A stretch of 64,000 nucleotides of DNA from Bin55 sp964572845 (GCA_964572845.1 CAZNFX010000001.1:380017-444016), one strand, 5' to 3'. Positions 52,909 to 63,165 are shown, counted from the first letter of the stretch. The notes: generated by a model from the letters alone, not told the origin. Program-made: numbers and translations.

Positions 52909-53726
52909 CAGTGGTCAATGACACCGCACCCTTTTACCTTCCTCTAGGCAACGAGGTCGAAGTCTTCGCAGCGGCCTACGCGAGTCGCCTTCCCGTATTG
53001 CTCAAAGGACCAACTGGCTGTGGAAAAACCCGGTTTGTCGAACACATGGCGCATCGGCTTCTGTCGGGCGAAATTAACAATACAACGTCACACGATAGGC
53101 TGATCACGGTCGCCTGTCATGAAGACCTCACCGCGACCGATCTAGTTGGACGCTACTTGCTCGACCACGACGCGACCGTTTGGCAGGATGGCCCATTGAC
53201 ACGAGCCGCACGCAATGGAGCAATTTGCTACCTCGACGAAATTGTCGAAGCAAGAAAGGACACCACCGTTCTCATCCATTCACTCACGGATCACCGACGC
53301 TTGCTGCCCATAGACAAGACTGGTGAGATCATCCACGCACACGAGAACTTCCTACTGGTCATTTCCTACAACCCAGGCTACCAGAGCGTACTCAAGGATC
53401 TGAAACCCAGCACACGTCAACGATTTGTGAGCCTTGTCTTCGACTACCCTTCACCAGAACAAGAAGCACTCATCATAGAGCAAGAGTGCGGTGTTGACGG
53501 GTCGACCGCTGAACGTTTGGCACTCTTGGGTCAAAAGATCAGAAATCTTCGGGACCATGGTTTCGAGGAAGGTGTCAGCACCCGGCTTCTAGTCTATGCA
53601 GGTTCACTGCTACAGCACTCCATACCCGCCCGGCTTGCAGTCGACACAGCAATCATCCAGTCACTAACAGACGACGTGGAAATCAGGTCAGCACTCACAT
53701 CCATTGCTGATGTGGTGTTTCCATGA
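52905..53726 (+). CDS. CbbQ/NorQ-type AAA+ ATPase (MoxR class)
   Basis: A 273-residue ATPase with Walker A GPTGCGKT, Walker B ICYLDEIVEA, sensor-1 ISYNPGYQS and an arginine finger in STRQRFVSL. LKGPTGCGKTRFVEHMA plus TATDLVGRYLLD is the CbbQ/NorQ signature. With a VWA partner such ATPases insert metal centres or reactivate enzymes (NorQ for nitric oxide reductase, CbbQ for Rubisco). No nor or cbb structural genes are visible. It overlaps both neighbours by 4 bp. Confidence 0.93.
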   Translation: MTVVNDTAPFYLPLGNEVEVFAAAYASRLPVLLKGPTGCGKTRFVEHMAHRLLSGEINNTTSHDRLITVACHEDLTATDLVGRYLLDHDATVWQDGPLTRAARNGAICYLDEIVEARKDTTVLIHSLTDHRRLLPIDKTGEIIHAHENFLLVISYNPGYQSVLKDLKPSTRQRFVSLVFDYPSPEQEALIIEQECGVDGSTAERLALLGQKIRNLRDHGFEEGVSTRLLVYAGSLLQHSIPARLAVDTAIIQSLTDDVEIRSALTSIADVVFP

Positions 53727-55741
53727 CCCGACTAGCTGACTTTGAGACACATCTTGCCATCTTTGCCGAGGGAATATCTGGGCAGCGTTACCAGATTCGA
53801 GACGACGAGACACTTGCAATTCCCTTTGGCCACAACCCCAATCGCATTCCCGTAATCGCACAACGGATTCTTTATCTGCCAAGAGAGTTCAATTTTTTCT
53901 CGTCGGAAGAAGCGAATCGACAAGCGTACCTGCTGCTCGCTTTGCTGCAACTTGGGCATTTTGAATTCGGCACGTTCGACTTCGACATGCACAAAGTTCG
54001 TGAGTCGTTTCCATCGCTCCAGACTTGCCGCTCGTACTTGGGGGACCGAGAATCTGAACTTGGCCAGCTCTACCGATACTTTGACAACCCTGTTGTTGCT
54101 CGTCGCCTGTTCTGTGTCATCGAGTCCGAACGAGTCGAGCGACGTCTACTTGCAAAATATCCGGGAACGAAAAAGTACCGGGACGGATTTCAGTCATATG
54201 TCGATTCCATCCATGAATCCAACAGCTCCAGTCCTGTCGATTCCGTGATTCGAGACCTGTCAGGACACTTGAGAGGTGTACCGGCGTGCAAGTCTCCATA
54301 CTTGAAGCTAGTATTGCAGGCAATGTCTCCGCAAGCTCATGTTCATGACAGCATTTCAGCGACGGTGGACTGTTACAACGCTATTCAACATTTGCTCCAA
54401 GATGAAGAGCTCAGCTTTGCCGATGCCGAGACCTCACAGCAACATCTATCCCTAGAAGTCCTTCAACGTCAGTCAAAACTAGACGAGTGGGAAAGGGAAT
54501 TAGCAGGTATAGACTCGGAGTTTGCCAAAGTTGAGGTGCTGGATGCACTCGTCGAAGCTAGCGATGTCGAGGAATTCTCCAGAGCCTTGGAGAGTTTCCA
54601 GAATGACCGAGAACTATTGGCAAAGCGGCGAGCTCGGATTGAGCGGCTGGCAATTGTTGAGAAATCATCTCTAGGCATTCTCGCTAAGAGAACCGCCGAC
54701 ACCAGTGTGAGCTACCGATACGACGAATGGGACTACCTGAACAAGGTTTGGTTACGAAATTGGTGCGTTCTCCACGAGTTTATGTTGCCCAAAGATGTCA
54801 CCTCGGAAACAGCCGAACTAATACAAACCGTACGTCCCCATGTAAGGTCTGTGCGAAAGCTATTCGAGCAGCTAAGACCCACAGGGATGAAACGAGCCAA
54901 GCATCAAGCGGATGGCGATGAACTCGATCTCGACCGAACAGTAGACATGCGTGTAGACCGCAAATCTCGCACCTCGATTGACGACAGAGTCTACTCCCGC
55001 AGAGCTCAGACTAGTCGCGACATAGCAACGCTGGTCTTGGTAGACCTATCCGCATCAACAGACAGTCCTATCACCAATTCAGAGAACGCTCTTCCGCAAA
55101 TTCGAGCCACGGATTTCAAGGCACAGGATTTGCGGGATCCATACTTCGACGACGACTATTTGAACGGACGACTGGATTTCAATCCGGTCCACATGCAGGA
55201 GAGTGCCAGCAAACGGGTCATAGACGTAATGCGAGAGGCAGTATTGCTGCTTGCGACGGCGCTTGAATCCCTAAACGACACCTTTGCAGTCTATGGATTT
55301 TCCGGATACGGCAAGGACAATGTTGAGTTTTATGTTGCCAAAGAATTCCATCGAAAACTCGCCCTGCCGGAGATCGGCGCATTCACGTCGTTAGAGCCTA
55401 AGCGTTCTACGAGAATGGGTCCAGCTATTCGGCACGCGATCAATAAATTGATAGGCACTGGATCGGCAATGAAAGTGTTGTTGATTGTCAGCGATGGCTT
55501 TCCACAAGATTGCGACTACGGACCAGATCGAACAAGCCATGAATATGGTGTGCAGGATACTGCCATGGCTTTACGTGAAGCAGCCTACAAAGGTATTCAA
55601 AGCTTTTGTGTTACGGTCGATCATGCTGGCCACGACTACTTGCGCAAAATGTGTCCGCGCGATCGCTACTTGGTCATCGAAGACTTGGAATCTCTACCAC
55701 TCGAATTGAATAGAGCCTACCGGAGATTAGTAGCGCGCTAG
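53723..55741 (+). CDS. NorD/CbbO-type von Willebrand factor A domain protein
   Basis: A 672-residue protein with a long helical N-terminal region (a coiled-coil-like stretch around 250-305) and a C-terminal VWA domain from about residue 430. The MIDAS motif is VDLSAST, with the downstream Thr in STRMGPAIRHA and Asp in VSDGFPQD. It is the usual partner of CbbQ/NorQ ATPases, linking ATP-driven remodelling to a target enzyme. The operon mate upstream is the VOC protein; no other target is visible. Confidence 0.92.
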   Translation: MTRLADFETHLAIFAEGISGQRYQIRDDETLAIPFGHNPNRIPVIAQRILYLPREFNFFSSEEANRQAYLLLALLQLGHFEFGTFDFDMHKVRESFPSLQTCRSYLGDRESELGQLYRYFDNPVVARRLFCVIESERVERRLLAKYPGTKKYRDGFQSYVDSIHESNSSSPVDSVIRDLSGHLRGVPACKSPYLKLVLQAMSPQAHVHDSISATVDCYNAIQHLLQDEELSFADAETSQQHLSLEVLQRQSKLDEWERELAGIDSEFAKVEVLDALVEASDVEEFSRALESFQNDRELLAKRRARIERLAIVEKSSLGILAKRTADTSVSYRYDEWDYLNKVWLRNWCVLHEFMLPKDVTSETAELIQTVRPHVRSVRKLFEQLRPTGMKRAKHQADGDELDLDRTVDMRVDRKSRTSIDDRVYSRRAQTSRDIATLVLVDLSASTDSPITNSENALPQIRATDFKAQDLRDPYFDDDYLNGRLDFNPVHMQESASKRVIDVMREAVLLLATALESLNDTFAVYGFSGYGKDNVEFYVAKEFHRKLALPEIGAFTSLEPKRSTRMGPAIRHAINKLIGTGSAMKVLLIVSDGFPQDCDYGPDRTSHEYGVQDTAMALREAAYKGIQSFCVTVDHAGHDYLRKMCPRDRYLVIEDLESLPLELNRAYRRLVAR

Positions 55742-55768
55742 CGATTCTTGCAATGCTTTCCGAAGAAA

Positions 55769-56428
55769 CTACTCGTCGCCACTAAACAATCCGATAATTG
55801 ACAACAGATTAATGAACAGTATGTAGATGTAGGTAAACAAGCTAACTGCTGCAATGATATAGTTGCGCTCGCCACCTAGCACGACCTGACTCGTCTGGTA
55901 AAGGATCAACGCACACGCGATGAACACGACAAAACCTGAAATGACTATCGCAAACGGCGTCAGATTCACAAAGAAAGAAAGAAGGACGATGCCGAGCAAC
56001 ACAAAAATTGCCACGGTCAGAAACTGTCCCAGCCAACTGAAGTCGGTACGACGAACAATCGTATACATGGACAACCCTACAAATGTTGACGCCGTCAACG
56101 CTAAAGCTTGAACCACAATCATTGGATTGATTTGCAGATACACGTTCAAGATCGGGGCCATCGCTACACCGATGAAAGCGGCAAATACGAAGGACCAAAA
56201 TAGCCCCCAGACGCTCCTGGCAGTTCGATGGACTATCCAAGAAATGCCAAAGAAACCGATCAGGTAGGGCAAGAATCCCATGTATGGAACGCGCAAGTAG
56301 ATCGCTAAGCCAGCACAAACGGCACAAAACCCTATCTGACTGGACAGGAGCAAGTAGGTGTTGCGCAGCACACCATTGATTTCAATAGCATGCGCACGAG
56401 ACGCGACAGTCAATCTAGCACTTTGCAT
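55769..56428 (-). CDS. Bax inhibitor-1/YccA family membrane protein
   Basis: A 219-residue protein with seven hydrophobic helices. The first begins LRNTYLLLSSQIGFCAVCAG; LALTASTFVGLSMYTIVRRTDFSWLG is the conserved central loop; the last helices contain SLFTYIYILFINLLSIIG. Family members are inner-membrane proteins; YccA modulates FtsH, and others leak calcium. It converges with the VWA gene and is followed upstream by putA on the same strand. Confidence 0.94.
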   Translation of the reverse strand: MQSARLTVASRAHAIEINGVLRNTYLLLSSQIGFCAVCAGLAIYLRVPYMGFLPYLIGFFGISWIVHRTARSVWGLFWSFVFAAFIGVAMAPILNVYLQINPMIVVQALALTASTFVGLSMYTIVRRTDFSWLGQFLTVAIFVLLGIVLLSFFVNLTPFAIVISGFVVFIACALILYQTSQVVLGGERNYIIAAVSLFTYIYILFINLLSIIGLFSGDE

Positions 56429-56584
56429 TTGTTATGAACAGTACCCGCTTAGAAATATTCTTGCATATATTAAGGGCGGATCAGGGCAATTCAAGAATGT
56501 TGGCTGCAATTCGCAAGGGAGTACAGCCTGCAGACGAGTGCGCTTTGCCGTCGAAGCAGATATCCAGGGCTAGCGTTTTCGATG

Positions 56585-59500
56585 CTACAGCCGCATCAGG
56601 GCAACATTGCCGCCGGTGGCGGTTTCGTTTCGACTTACCACACGCTCAACGACGAATCGATGCAAATAGAAAGGGCCTCCAGCTTTAGGACCGGTACCAG
56701 AAAGGCCTTCGCCGCCGAAAGGCTGAGTACCTACAACGGCACCAATCATAGATCGATTCACATACAAGTTGCCTGTCTTGACTCCTTCTGTGAACCGAGC
56801 AATAGTCGATTCAATCCGGCTGTGAATCCCAAAGGTGAGTCCGTACCCCAAGGAATTTACGGCATCGACAAGCTCATCGATGGCATTTTTCCTAAACCTG
56901 TGAACACCCAAAACCGGACCAAAGTACTCCGTATTGAAAGACGCGATTTCAGTTGCATCCACCATCGCCGGAAGCACGAAATTGCCGGTTGGAGGATCGG
57001 CCAGCTTCATACGGTATAGCAGCTTGTTCTGGCCAATGCTTGTCTCGAGCCACTGTTTAGCTTCACTGTCGATGACTGGACCTACGTTCACGCTCCAATC
57101 AGTTGGATTCCCGACAGTGAGCGCATCGATTGCTCCGCAGAGTAGCTCAAGCAACTCATCTGCAACATCCTCTTGCACACAAAGTAGCCGTAGAGCAGAA
57201 CAGCGTTGTCCAGCGCTCTTGAAAGCCGACATGACAATGTCGTCTACAACGTGCTCAATTTGTGCGGACGAGTCTACGACCATCACGTTAACGCCGCCCG
57301 TTTCTGCAATTAATGGAACTATGGGGCCCTCTCGGTTAGACAACGAACAAGCAATCGCCTTGGCCGCTGCTACAGAACCCGTAAAGGCCACTCCTCCAAT
57401 AAGCGGGCTCGAAACAATCTGCTGTCCTACTTCATCACTGCCAGGCAGAACACAGAAGACGTCTTCGGCGATGCCGACGTCTTGAGCCAAATCTGCAATC
57501 CGTAACGCTATAAGCGACGTCTGCGGCGCGGGCTTAGCGACAACCGTATTGCCTGTTACCAAGGCGGCAGCGGCAGGACCCACAAAGATTGACGCCGGAA
57601 AGTTCCACGGGCTTATCGTTGCGAACGTACCTCGTGGGTACAGGCAGAGCCTGTTCGACTCCCCTGTCGGGGAGGGAAGGTCCTGTATTCGAAATATTTC
57701 CCGGCCTTGTGCTGCATAGTAGCGACAGAAGTCCTCGGCTTCGCGCAATTCATTGATTGCGTCCTCTACAGTCTTTCCCGCCTCACGTTGCAGAAGTCCA
57801 GTTAGCTCAGCCCGGTTCTCCTGGAGAGAGTTGGCCCACATGTCAATTCTGTTTGCACGTTCCGCAACGCCCTTGGCAAACCATTCCTGCTGTTGGGCAC
57901 ATACGTCTTCAATCTTCTTAGCAATTTGTGCCGAACTGAATCGAGGGTGCGTTCCAACCAAGTCGGCCTCATCACATGGATTGGTTACTTTTTCGCCGTC
58001 AGTCGAGAAGTTCCAATGCGCACTCAGCCAGGTTGCAACCTCCTTTCTGAAGGGTTCCCGCAAGCTCGCGTTTCCAAAGTCAATTCCAAGAGAATTCACC
58101 CGTTCACCACGGTAAAGGTTCTTAGGCAACTCAATACGTTCATGGCTGTGGTTGTTTGCCGTCTCCACTGCTGCGATTGGGTCGCTAACGACCTGCTCGA
58201 CCGACAGCTGAGAGTCGAAGATACGATTGACAAAGCTTGTATTTGCGCCATTTTCCAAAAGACGACGCATCAAGTAAGGCATCAGGTCCTTGTTGTTTCC
58301 CACGGGTACATAGACTCTGCAACCTGGGTAGTCATCGAACTGACGTCGGGCTACGTCATGCAAGAGCTCGCCCATTCCATAGATTCGCTGAAACTCGTAA
58401 CGTTTGCCCTGCCCCATGCACTGAATTGAGGCGATTGTGTGAGCATTGTGGGATGCGAATTGAGGAAATATTCTTTCATTGTGACCAAACATTTTCCCGA
58501 CACACGTTAGGTAGGATAGGTCCGTATTCTCCTTGCGCGTATACACAGGAAACTGCGATAGGCCATTGACCTGGGCGTGCTTAATTTCGTAATCCCAATA
58601 TGCACCCTTCACTAGGCGAACGTTGAGACGAGTGTTGTGTACGCGAGCCAGCTCAGCCAACCAATCGATAAGAGCTGGAGCTCTCTTCGCATAGGCTTGC
58701 GTTACGACTCCTAATCCCTGCCAATCCCGAAGATTGGGACTCTTTAGTAGACCCTCGACCACCTTAAGACCTGCCTCGCATCTCTCGGACTCTTCGCCGT
58801 CGATTGTGATTGGAATGTTGCGTTCGGCAGCCACGAGACAGAGTTCCTTCATCTTCTCCACCAGTGCCTCGACTGAGCCCCGCTCGTTAAGGGGCTCGAT
58901 TCTGGGATGCAGAGCGGTTAGCTTGACCGACAGACCGTGTCCAAGTTCTGTTGTCGAACGATGTTCTGCTACATGCTGCAACGCACCCATGTAGGAGTCG
59001 AAATAGTCGTCAGCAACTTTGTACGAACGCGCCCCTTCACCCAGCATGTCGAATGACGCCGTCCACTTTGTCCTGGCTACAGCCTCTTCGATGGTTTGGC
59101 CGGCGACGAATGAGCCGCTGAGTATGTTCATTGCTGTCAGCAAAGCCTTGCGAGTAACCGTCTCACCGGTTCGAGCGGCAAACTTGGTCAGCCAACCTCC
59201 CGCGTCGCTCCGTATGTCGGCACTCAAGTCGAGCCAGTCACCAGTCAATATCAGTGCCCAAGTTCCTGCATTTACAAAAAGCGAATCCGAGCTTCCGACA
59301 TGGGCCGACCAATCTCCCTGACGTAGCTTTTCAGCGATCAGCTCCTCTGCAGTGCGCTCATCAGGAATCCGCAGAAGTGCCTCAACTAGACATAGCAACA
59401 CCACGCCTTCTTCGCTGGTAAGTCCATACTCGTGCAGGAATCTCTCCACAATGGGACTCTCCTGCTTGCGGTCACGGCATTCGGTTACGAGACTCTTGGC

Positions 59501-59626
59501 ACTGGACTGAATTTGCAGCCGTTGGTCGCTAGTGAATTGCTGACTCGCCAACAGATCGCTCACGACCTCGTCTTCCGGTAGCAGAAGTCTCCGGCCAAGT
59601 TCCAACCAGCATTCCTCTAATGACAT
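56585..59626 (-). CDS. putA: bifunctional proline dehydrogenase / L-glutamate gamma-semialdehyde dehydrogenase
   Basis: A 1013-residue protein. The arm/PRODH part (about 60-480) has LSVKLTALHPR, RLVKGAYWDYEIK, FASHNAHTIASI and a C-terminal PRODH motif. The ALDH part (about 520-1000) has PWNFPASIFVGP, Glu in AETGGVNVMVVD and catalytic Cys in SAGQRCSALRLL. It oxidises proline to glutamate, passing electrons to quinone. It lacks the N-terminal ribbon-helix-helix of E. coli-type trifunctional PutA and starts directly with the helical domain, so it is not autoregulatory. Confidence 0.96.
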   Translation of the reverse strand: MSLEECWLELGRRLLLPEDEVVSDLLASQQFTSDQRLQIQSSAKSLVTECRDRKQESPIVERFLHEYGLTSEEGVVLLCLVEALLRIPDERTAEELIAEKLRQGDWSAHVGSSDSLFVNAGTWALILTGDWLDLSADIRSDAGGWLTKFAARTGETVTRKALLTAMNILSGSFVAGQTIEEAVARTKWTASFDMLGEGARSYKVADDYFDSYMGALQHVAEHRSTTELGHGLSVKLTALHPRIEPLNERGSVEALVEKMKELCLVAAERNIPITIDGEESERCEAGLKVVEGLLKSPNLRDWQGLGVVTQAYAKRAPALIDWLAELARVHNTRLNVRLVKGAYWDYEIKHAQVNGLSQFPVYTRKENTDLSYLTCVGKMFGHNERIFPQFASHNAHTIASIQCMGQGKRYEFQRIYGMGELLHDVARRQFDDYPGCRVYVPVGNNKDLMPYLMRRLLENGANTSFVNRIFDSQLSVEQVVSDPIAAVETANNHSHERIELPKNLYRGERVNSLGIDFGNASLREPFRKEVATWLSAHWNFSTDGEKVTNPCDEADLVGTHPRFSSAQIAKKIEDVCAQQQEWFAKGVAERANRIDMWANSLQENRAELTGLLQREAGKTVEDAINELREAEDFCRYYAAQGREIFRIQDLPSPTGESNRLCLYPRGTFATISPWNFPASIFVGPAAAALVTGNTVVAKPAPQTSLIALRIADLAQDVGIAEDVFCVLPGSDEVGQQIVSSPLIGGVAFTGSVAAAKAIACSLSNREGPIVPLIAETGGVNVMVVDSSAQIEHVVDDIVMSAFKSAGQRCSALRLLCVQEDVADELLELLCGAIDALTVGNPTDWSVNVGPVIDSEAKQWLETSIGQNKLLYRMKLADPPTGNFVLPAMVDATEIASFNTEYFGPVLGVHRFRKNAIDELVDAVNSLGYGLTFGIHSRIESTIARFTEGVKTGNLYVNRSMIGAVVGTQPFGGEGLSGTGPKAGGPFYLHRFVVERVVSRNETATGGNVALMRL

Positions 59627-59715
59627 CTCTCAACCTTGCGTAGCTTGCAATGGCCAGTGCATCGACACGCTAGCCGAATAGGTTCGTGCAATTGGTTGCA
59701 ACTAGCCACCTTAAT

Positions 59716-60951
59716 TTACTGAATAGTCTCGGCATCCGGTCGGCCCGATACTCCAGAAACCATGTTCCTTGCCTCCTTCGTCGACTGTAGCGAGGGTTTG
59801 CCGCGAGCCGCGAAGTTGTATGGGTCGGTGTCGATCTCCTCGAGCCGTATCTTGCCAGCCAAGACCTCGCTCTTCCATTGATCATGCCGATCTTGACGCG
59901 CGTGAAATTCTGGCATCACTTCTCTTGCAAACAGCGCGAGACTCGCACAAATGTCTTCGTGTCTATTCTTGCCGGCCTGATTCAAGAGGATCACCTGGTC
60001 TACATGAGCTTGTTCCAACTCATGCAACCTGGATCTAATGGTTTCAGGAGAACCAATTAGTTCGCTGCCTGATCGACGCTGTCCTTCAGGTGTGCTTTTC
60101 CATTCCTGGTACCGTTCCCAAAAATTCACGGTGCCAGGTGCAAACGGACCTTCTTTGTTGTAAAGCTGAAGCGCAAACTGAAAGAATGTCCAGCCGTCTG
60201 CCTTCTGCCATGCTTCCTCGTCTGTTGGGGCACACATGAAGCCGGAGACCACGGCAATGTTCGGATTCGTTTCGTAGTTCTCCAACTTCTCGAGTCCATG
60301 TACGAACGTATTGTAGTAGGCGTTCACCCACGCCTTAGCGGCTTGAAGACTTACGAACTTAAAACACAAAGAGCCCATGCCGCGACGAGCGGCGTAGCGA
60401 ATCGTGTCCAATTGAGAACATGCTATCCACAATGGCGGATGCGGCTTTTGCAGCGGTTTCGGCACAACGCAGCGCAAGGGAAACTTGAAGAATTCTCCGT
60501 CGTACTCCCACCCCTGGTTCCAAAACATCGGCAAGGTACAGCGGACTGCATCCTCCCAAACCTCACGCTTGTCACGAAATCTCAAATTGAACGGATGCAA
60601 TTCTGTAACCGATGCGCCTTCCCCCAATCCAAGTTCCACTCGACCATCGGATACCAAATCCAGAGTCGCAATTCTCTCTGCCACCCTCGCAGGATGGTTA
60701 GTCGTGAGCTGAACGATGCCATGGCCCAAACGAATATTGCTAGTTCTCTGACTGGCGGCTCCCAGAAAAACCTCTGGTGCCGACGAATGCGAATACTCCT
60801 CAAGAAAGTGGTGCTCCACCTCCCACGCGTAATCGAAGCCAAGCCGATCCGCCAGCTCAATCTGTGCCAGTGACTGTTTGAGCAACCGATGTTCGCTGTT
60901 CTCCTCCCAATCCCGCGGCAGCTGGTGTTCATAGAAGATTCCAAATTTCAT
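59716..60951 (-). CDS. luciferase-like (LLM class) flavin-dependent oxidoreductase
   Basis: A 411-residue TIM-barrel monooxygenase. FGIFYEHQLP opens it; YAWEVEHHFLEEYSHSSAPEVFLGA and IRLGHGIVQLTTNHPARVAERIATLDLVSDGRVELGLGEG are standard LLM motifs; LIGSPETIRSRLHELE is the C-terminal signature. It uses reduced flavin to oxidise an unidentified substrate. It sits between putA and the TcuA-like gene on the same strand, 53 nt from the latter. Confidence 0.9.
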   Translation of the reverse strand: MKFGIFYEHQLPRDWEENSEHRLLKQSLAQIELADRLGFDYAWEVEHHFLEEYSHSSAPEVFLGAASQRTSNIRLGHGIVQLTTNHPARVAERIATLDLVSDGRVELGLGEGASVTELHPFNLRFRDKREVWEDAVRCTLPMFWNQGWEYDGEFFKFPLRCVVPKPLQKPHPPLWIACSQLDTIRYAARRGMGSLCFKFVSLQAAKAWVNAYYNTFVHGLEKLENYETNPNIAVVSGFMCAPTDEEAWQKADGWTFFQFALQLYNKEGPFAPGTVNFWERYQEWKSTPEGQRRSGSELIGSPETIRSRLHELEQAHVDQVILLNQAGKNRHEDICASLALFAREVMPEFHARQDRHDQWKSEVLAGKIRLEEIDTDPYNFAARGKPSLQSTKEARNMVSGVSGRPDAETIQ

Positions 60952-61004
60952 GATGTCTCCAAAAGCAACCCAAGTGGACGGCTCCTACAAATGTGCAGGT
61001 CGAT

Positions 61005-62468
61005 TCAATGCCCCTTCGCAGCGTTGCTGCCGGCGATACGCCCAAGAACGGCTCCCGACATCAATCCGCTTCCACCCGCATAGTTGAAATAATAGAGGCC
61101 ACCGACCAACTCTCCCGCGGCAAACAGATTGCCGATGGGGGCTCCCGAAACTCCGAGAACACGAGCATGCTCATCTACGTGCAAACCACCAAAGGTAAAC
61201 GTGATGCCGCAAGTTACGCCATAGGCTTCAAACGGCGGAGATGATATTGGATTAGCCCAGTTGGACTTTGCAACTACACCATCATTTGCGCATCGGCCAT
61301 CTTTGATTGTCGGATTGAAATCAACGCTTGCTATTACCGACTTATTGAACCTCCGCACAGTGTCCAGGAATCCAGCCATATCCACTCCGGGCATTTGTTT
61401 TGCCAAACTGCGGAGGTCATTGGATCTTACTTTCGTTACCTGCTTCACACGGTACTCGTCCCTCAGCAACGAAGTTGTCTTGGCATCAAACACCTGCCAC
61501 GCAAACTGGCCACTCTGCTCCAGTATGGAGGCGCCATAGCTTGCATAGGTATAGTTGCGGAAGTCCTTGCCCTCGTCCACAAATCTTCTACCTTCGGCAT
61601 TGACCATTATTCCGAGAGGGTAGGAATGTTTTTGGTAGGAATCACCCACCTCCAAATCTCCGAAATCGGGGGCATTCAAGTCCCATGCCACGGAGTGACA
61701 ACCTGACCAATGTCCGCGCGGCATGGCTCCAATCTCCAGAGCCATACGTATTCCATCCCCGGTGTTGTAGCGAGTGCCTCTTACACGAGCAAGATCCCAT
61801 TTTGGACCAAGGTAGCGGGCACGCCAGGCCGAGTTGGACTCAAAACCACCGCATGCAAGAACAACCGCATTGGCATCGATACTCTTGCCGTCTGCATTCA
61901 CTCCGATCACGCTCTTGTCACTCGGTCGAATCCTGAGATCCGTTACGTGGCAGCCGTATTCAAAAACAACACCCTTTGCTTTAGCAATTTGTGCGAGTGA
62001 ATCAACAAGACCGGCGCCGCCACCCCACGCCTCTACTGTGAGCCCACCCCAAAATCGTTGCTTTCCGTCAACTTCATGCGATTGTCGTCGATACAGCGGC
62101 AGGAATCTGACCCCATTCTTGCGCATCCATTGAAGCGTTGGCAAGCTTTGTGAGGAAACCTCGTAGGCGAGTTCTGAATCTGTGCGAAAGTGCGAAACAC
62201 GACAGAAGTCCTCGTAGAACTGCTCACGATCGTAGCTACCAAATTCTGACCGTTCAATGTCGTCAGTAGACAGGTCGGGCATAAGAGAGAGTAGATCTTC
62301 CAAACCGTCGTAGTAGGTTCGCATACCTCCGCCGGCAAATCGGGAGTTACCGCCTCTCGCTTCATATGGAGCGCGGTCCAAGAGCATGACCTCTTCTCCG
62401 TGCTCTCTTGCCGCTATCGCTGCACACAATGCGGCGTTGCCGCCGCCTACAACAACAATGCGTTTCAT
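61005..62468 (-). CDS. tcuA: FAD-dependent tricarballylate-dehydrogenase-like flavoprotein
   Basis: About 487 residues from ATG 62468, where the FAD-binding strand begins (KRIVVVGGGNAALCAAIAA); an upstream start would add an unlikely 16 residues. The C-terminal GITFTFGGLHVDEHARVLG, AAGELVGGLYYFNYAGGSGL and GAVLGRIAG match the TcuA subgroup of fumarate-reductase/KSTD-type flavoproteins. It would dehydrogenate a tricarboxylate or similar compound; a steroid-like substrate cannot be excluded. No tcuB or tcuC follows. Confidence 0.8.
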   Translation of the reverse strand: MKRIVVVGGGNAALCAAIAAREHGEEVMLLDRAPYEARGGNSRFAGGGMRTYYDGLEDLLSLMPDLSTDDIERSEFGSYDREQFYEDFCRVSHFRTDSELAYEVSSQSLPTLQWMRKNGVRFLPLYRRQSHEVDGKQRFWGGLTVEAWGGGAGLVDSLAQIAKAKGVVFEYGCHVTDLRIRPSDKSVIGVNADGKSIDANAVVLACGGFESNSAWRARYLGPKWDLARVRGTRYNTGDGIRMALEIGAMPRGHWSGCHSVAWDLNAPDFGDLEVGDSYQKHSYPLGIMVNAEGRRFVDEGKDFRNYTYASYGASILEQSGQFAWQVFDAKTTSLLRDEYRVKQVTKVRSNDLRSLAKQMPGVDMAGFLDTVRRFNKSVIASVDFNPTIKDGRCANDGVVAKSNWANPISSPPFEAYGVTCGITFTFGGLHVDEHARVLGVSGAPIGNLFAAGELVGGLYYFNYAGGSGLMSGAVLGRIAGSNAAKGH

Positions 62469-63165
62469 TTCTGAAGTGCAGTACCCCTTGACGTTGCCGA
62501 TGCAATGTCCGTTCAATAAACTGAATTATCAGCACTACATCGCTCTGACACTCTATCGTAGCCTAGATAATCAGTCGTTCAGAGGTATCTCTAAGGGTTG
62601 TACTTGCGCGACCTAAGAGACAGTGGTCTTCGTGTTAGTTGGGAAATCGCCAAAACACGGGGGATCAAACTACACGGTAAACCAAACGATGGCCCGTACG
62701 TCCCATCACGAATGTGAGACGCTCGATTCGTACCCTACTGCAACTGTGAAAGTTGCTTGTCTTGCTCCCTAGGCTTCATAGACGACTCAATGAGCCAGTG
62801 CTTACTGGACTGCTGTGGATTTGAAGGATGGTACGATCGGAAAGCGCTGAGTGGTCTGGAAGAGACCATCATCCTCAGCGCACAGTTCAAGTTTGTCCGG
62901 ATTTCTGAGAATTGGCTGTAATCTTCACCGAGTTGTCAAGCATCCAACAAGGGTGCGAATGAACAATGCACCCAACGCAAGCGATTTTGCACTCTTGCAG
63001 ACTCACCCCAATGAACCAAGCGCTTATGGCGTAATCTAACGAGTAAGGGTAGCTTAGTACTGAACCGGCTTGCACGGTACACGATGCCAAATGATGATGA
63101 TTAGCACAATGTCGAATGGCTGTAACTCAGCCTCCCAAGTTCTGGTAGGTTTTCGTCAACAGCGG
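62469..63165 (+). other. long non-coding stretch with several hairpins
   Basis: About 700 bases between the divergent TcuA-like and DUF2799 genes without a convincing gene. Besides the strong hairpin at 62844-62881 there are GCAACT/AGTTGC (62740-62756), CCAGT/ACTGG (62795-62808) and GGGTGC/GCACCC (62951-62973). It does not show the conserved segments of RNase P RNA, tmRNA, 4.5S or 6S RNA. Confidence 0.5.
62844..62881. ncRNA. strong two-part hairpin, possible structured RNA
   Basis: GCGCTGAG (62844-62851) pairs perfectly with CTCAGCGC (62874-62881), and inside it TGGTCT (62852-62857) pairs perfectly with AGACCA (62863-62868) around the loop GGAAG, leaving TCATC bulged. Fourteen pairs without mismatch in a non-coding region are unlikely by chance. 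The bulged palindrome also recalls REP-type elements. Confidence 0.4.

Noticed and set aside
62740..62973. Known housekeeping RNA (RNase P RNA, 6S, tmRNA, 4.5S)
   Set aside because: None of their conserved segments is present.
62851..63039. 62-codon plus frame in the non-coding stretch
   Set aside because: It starts inside the strong hairpin and the sequence has no protein-like pattern.
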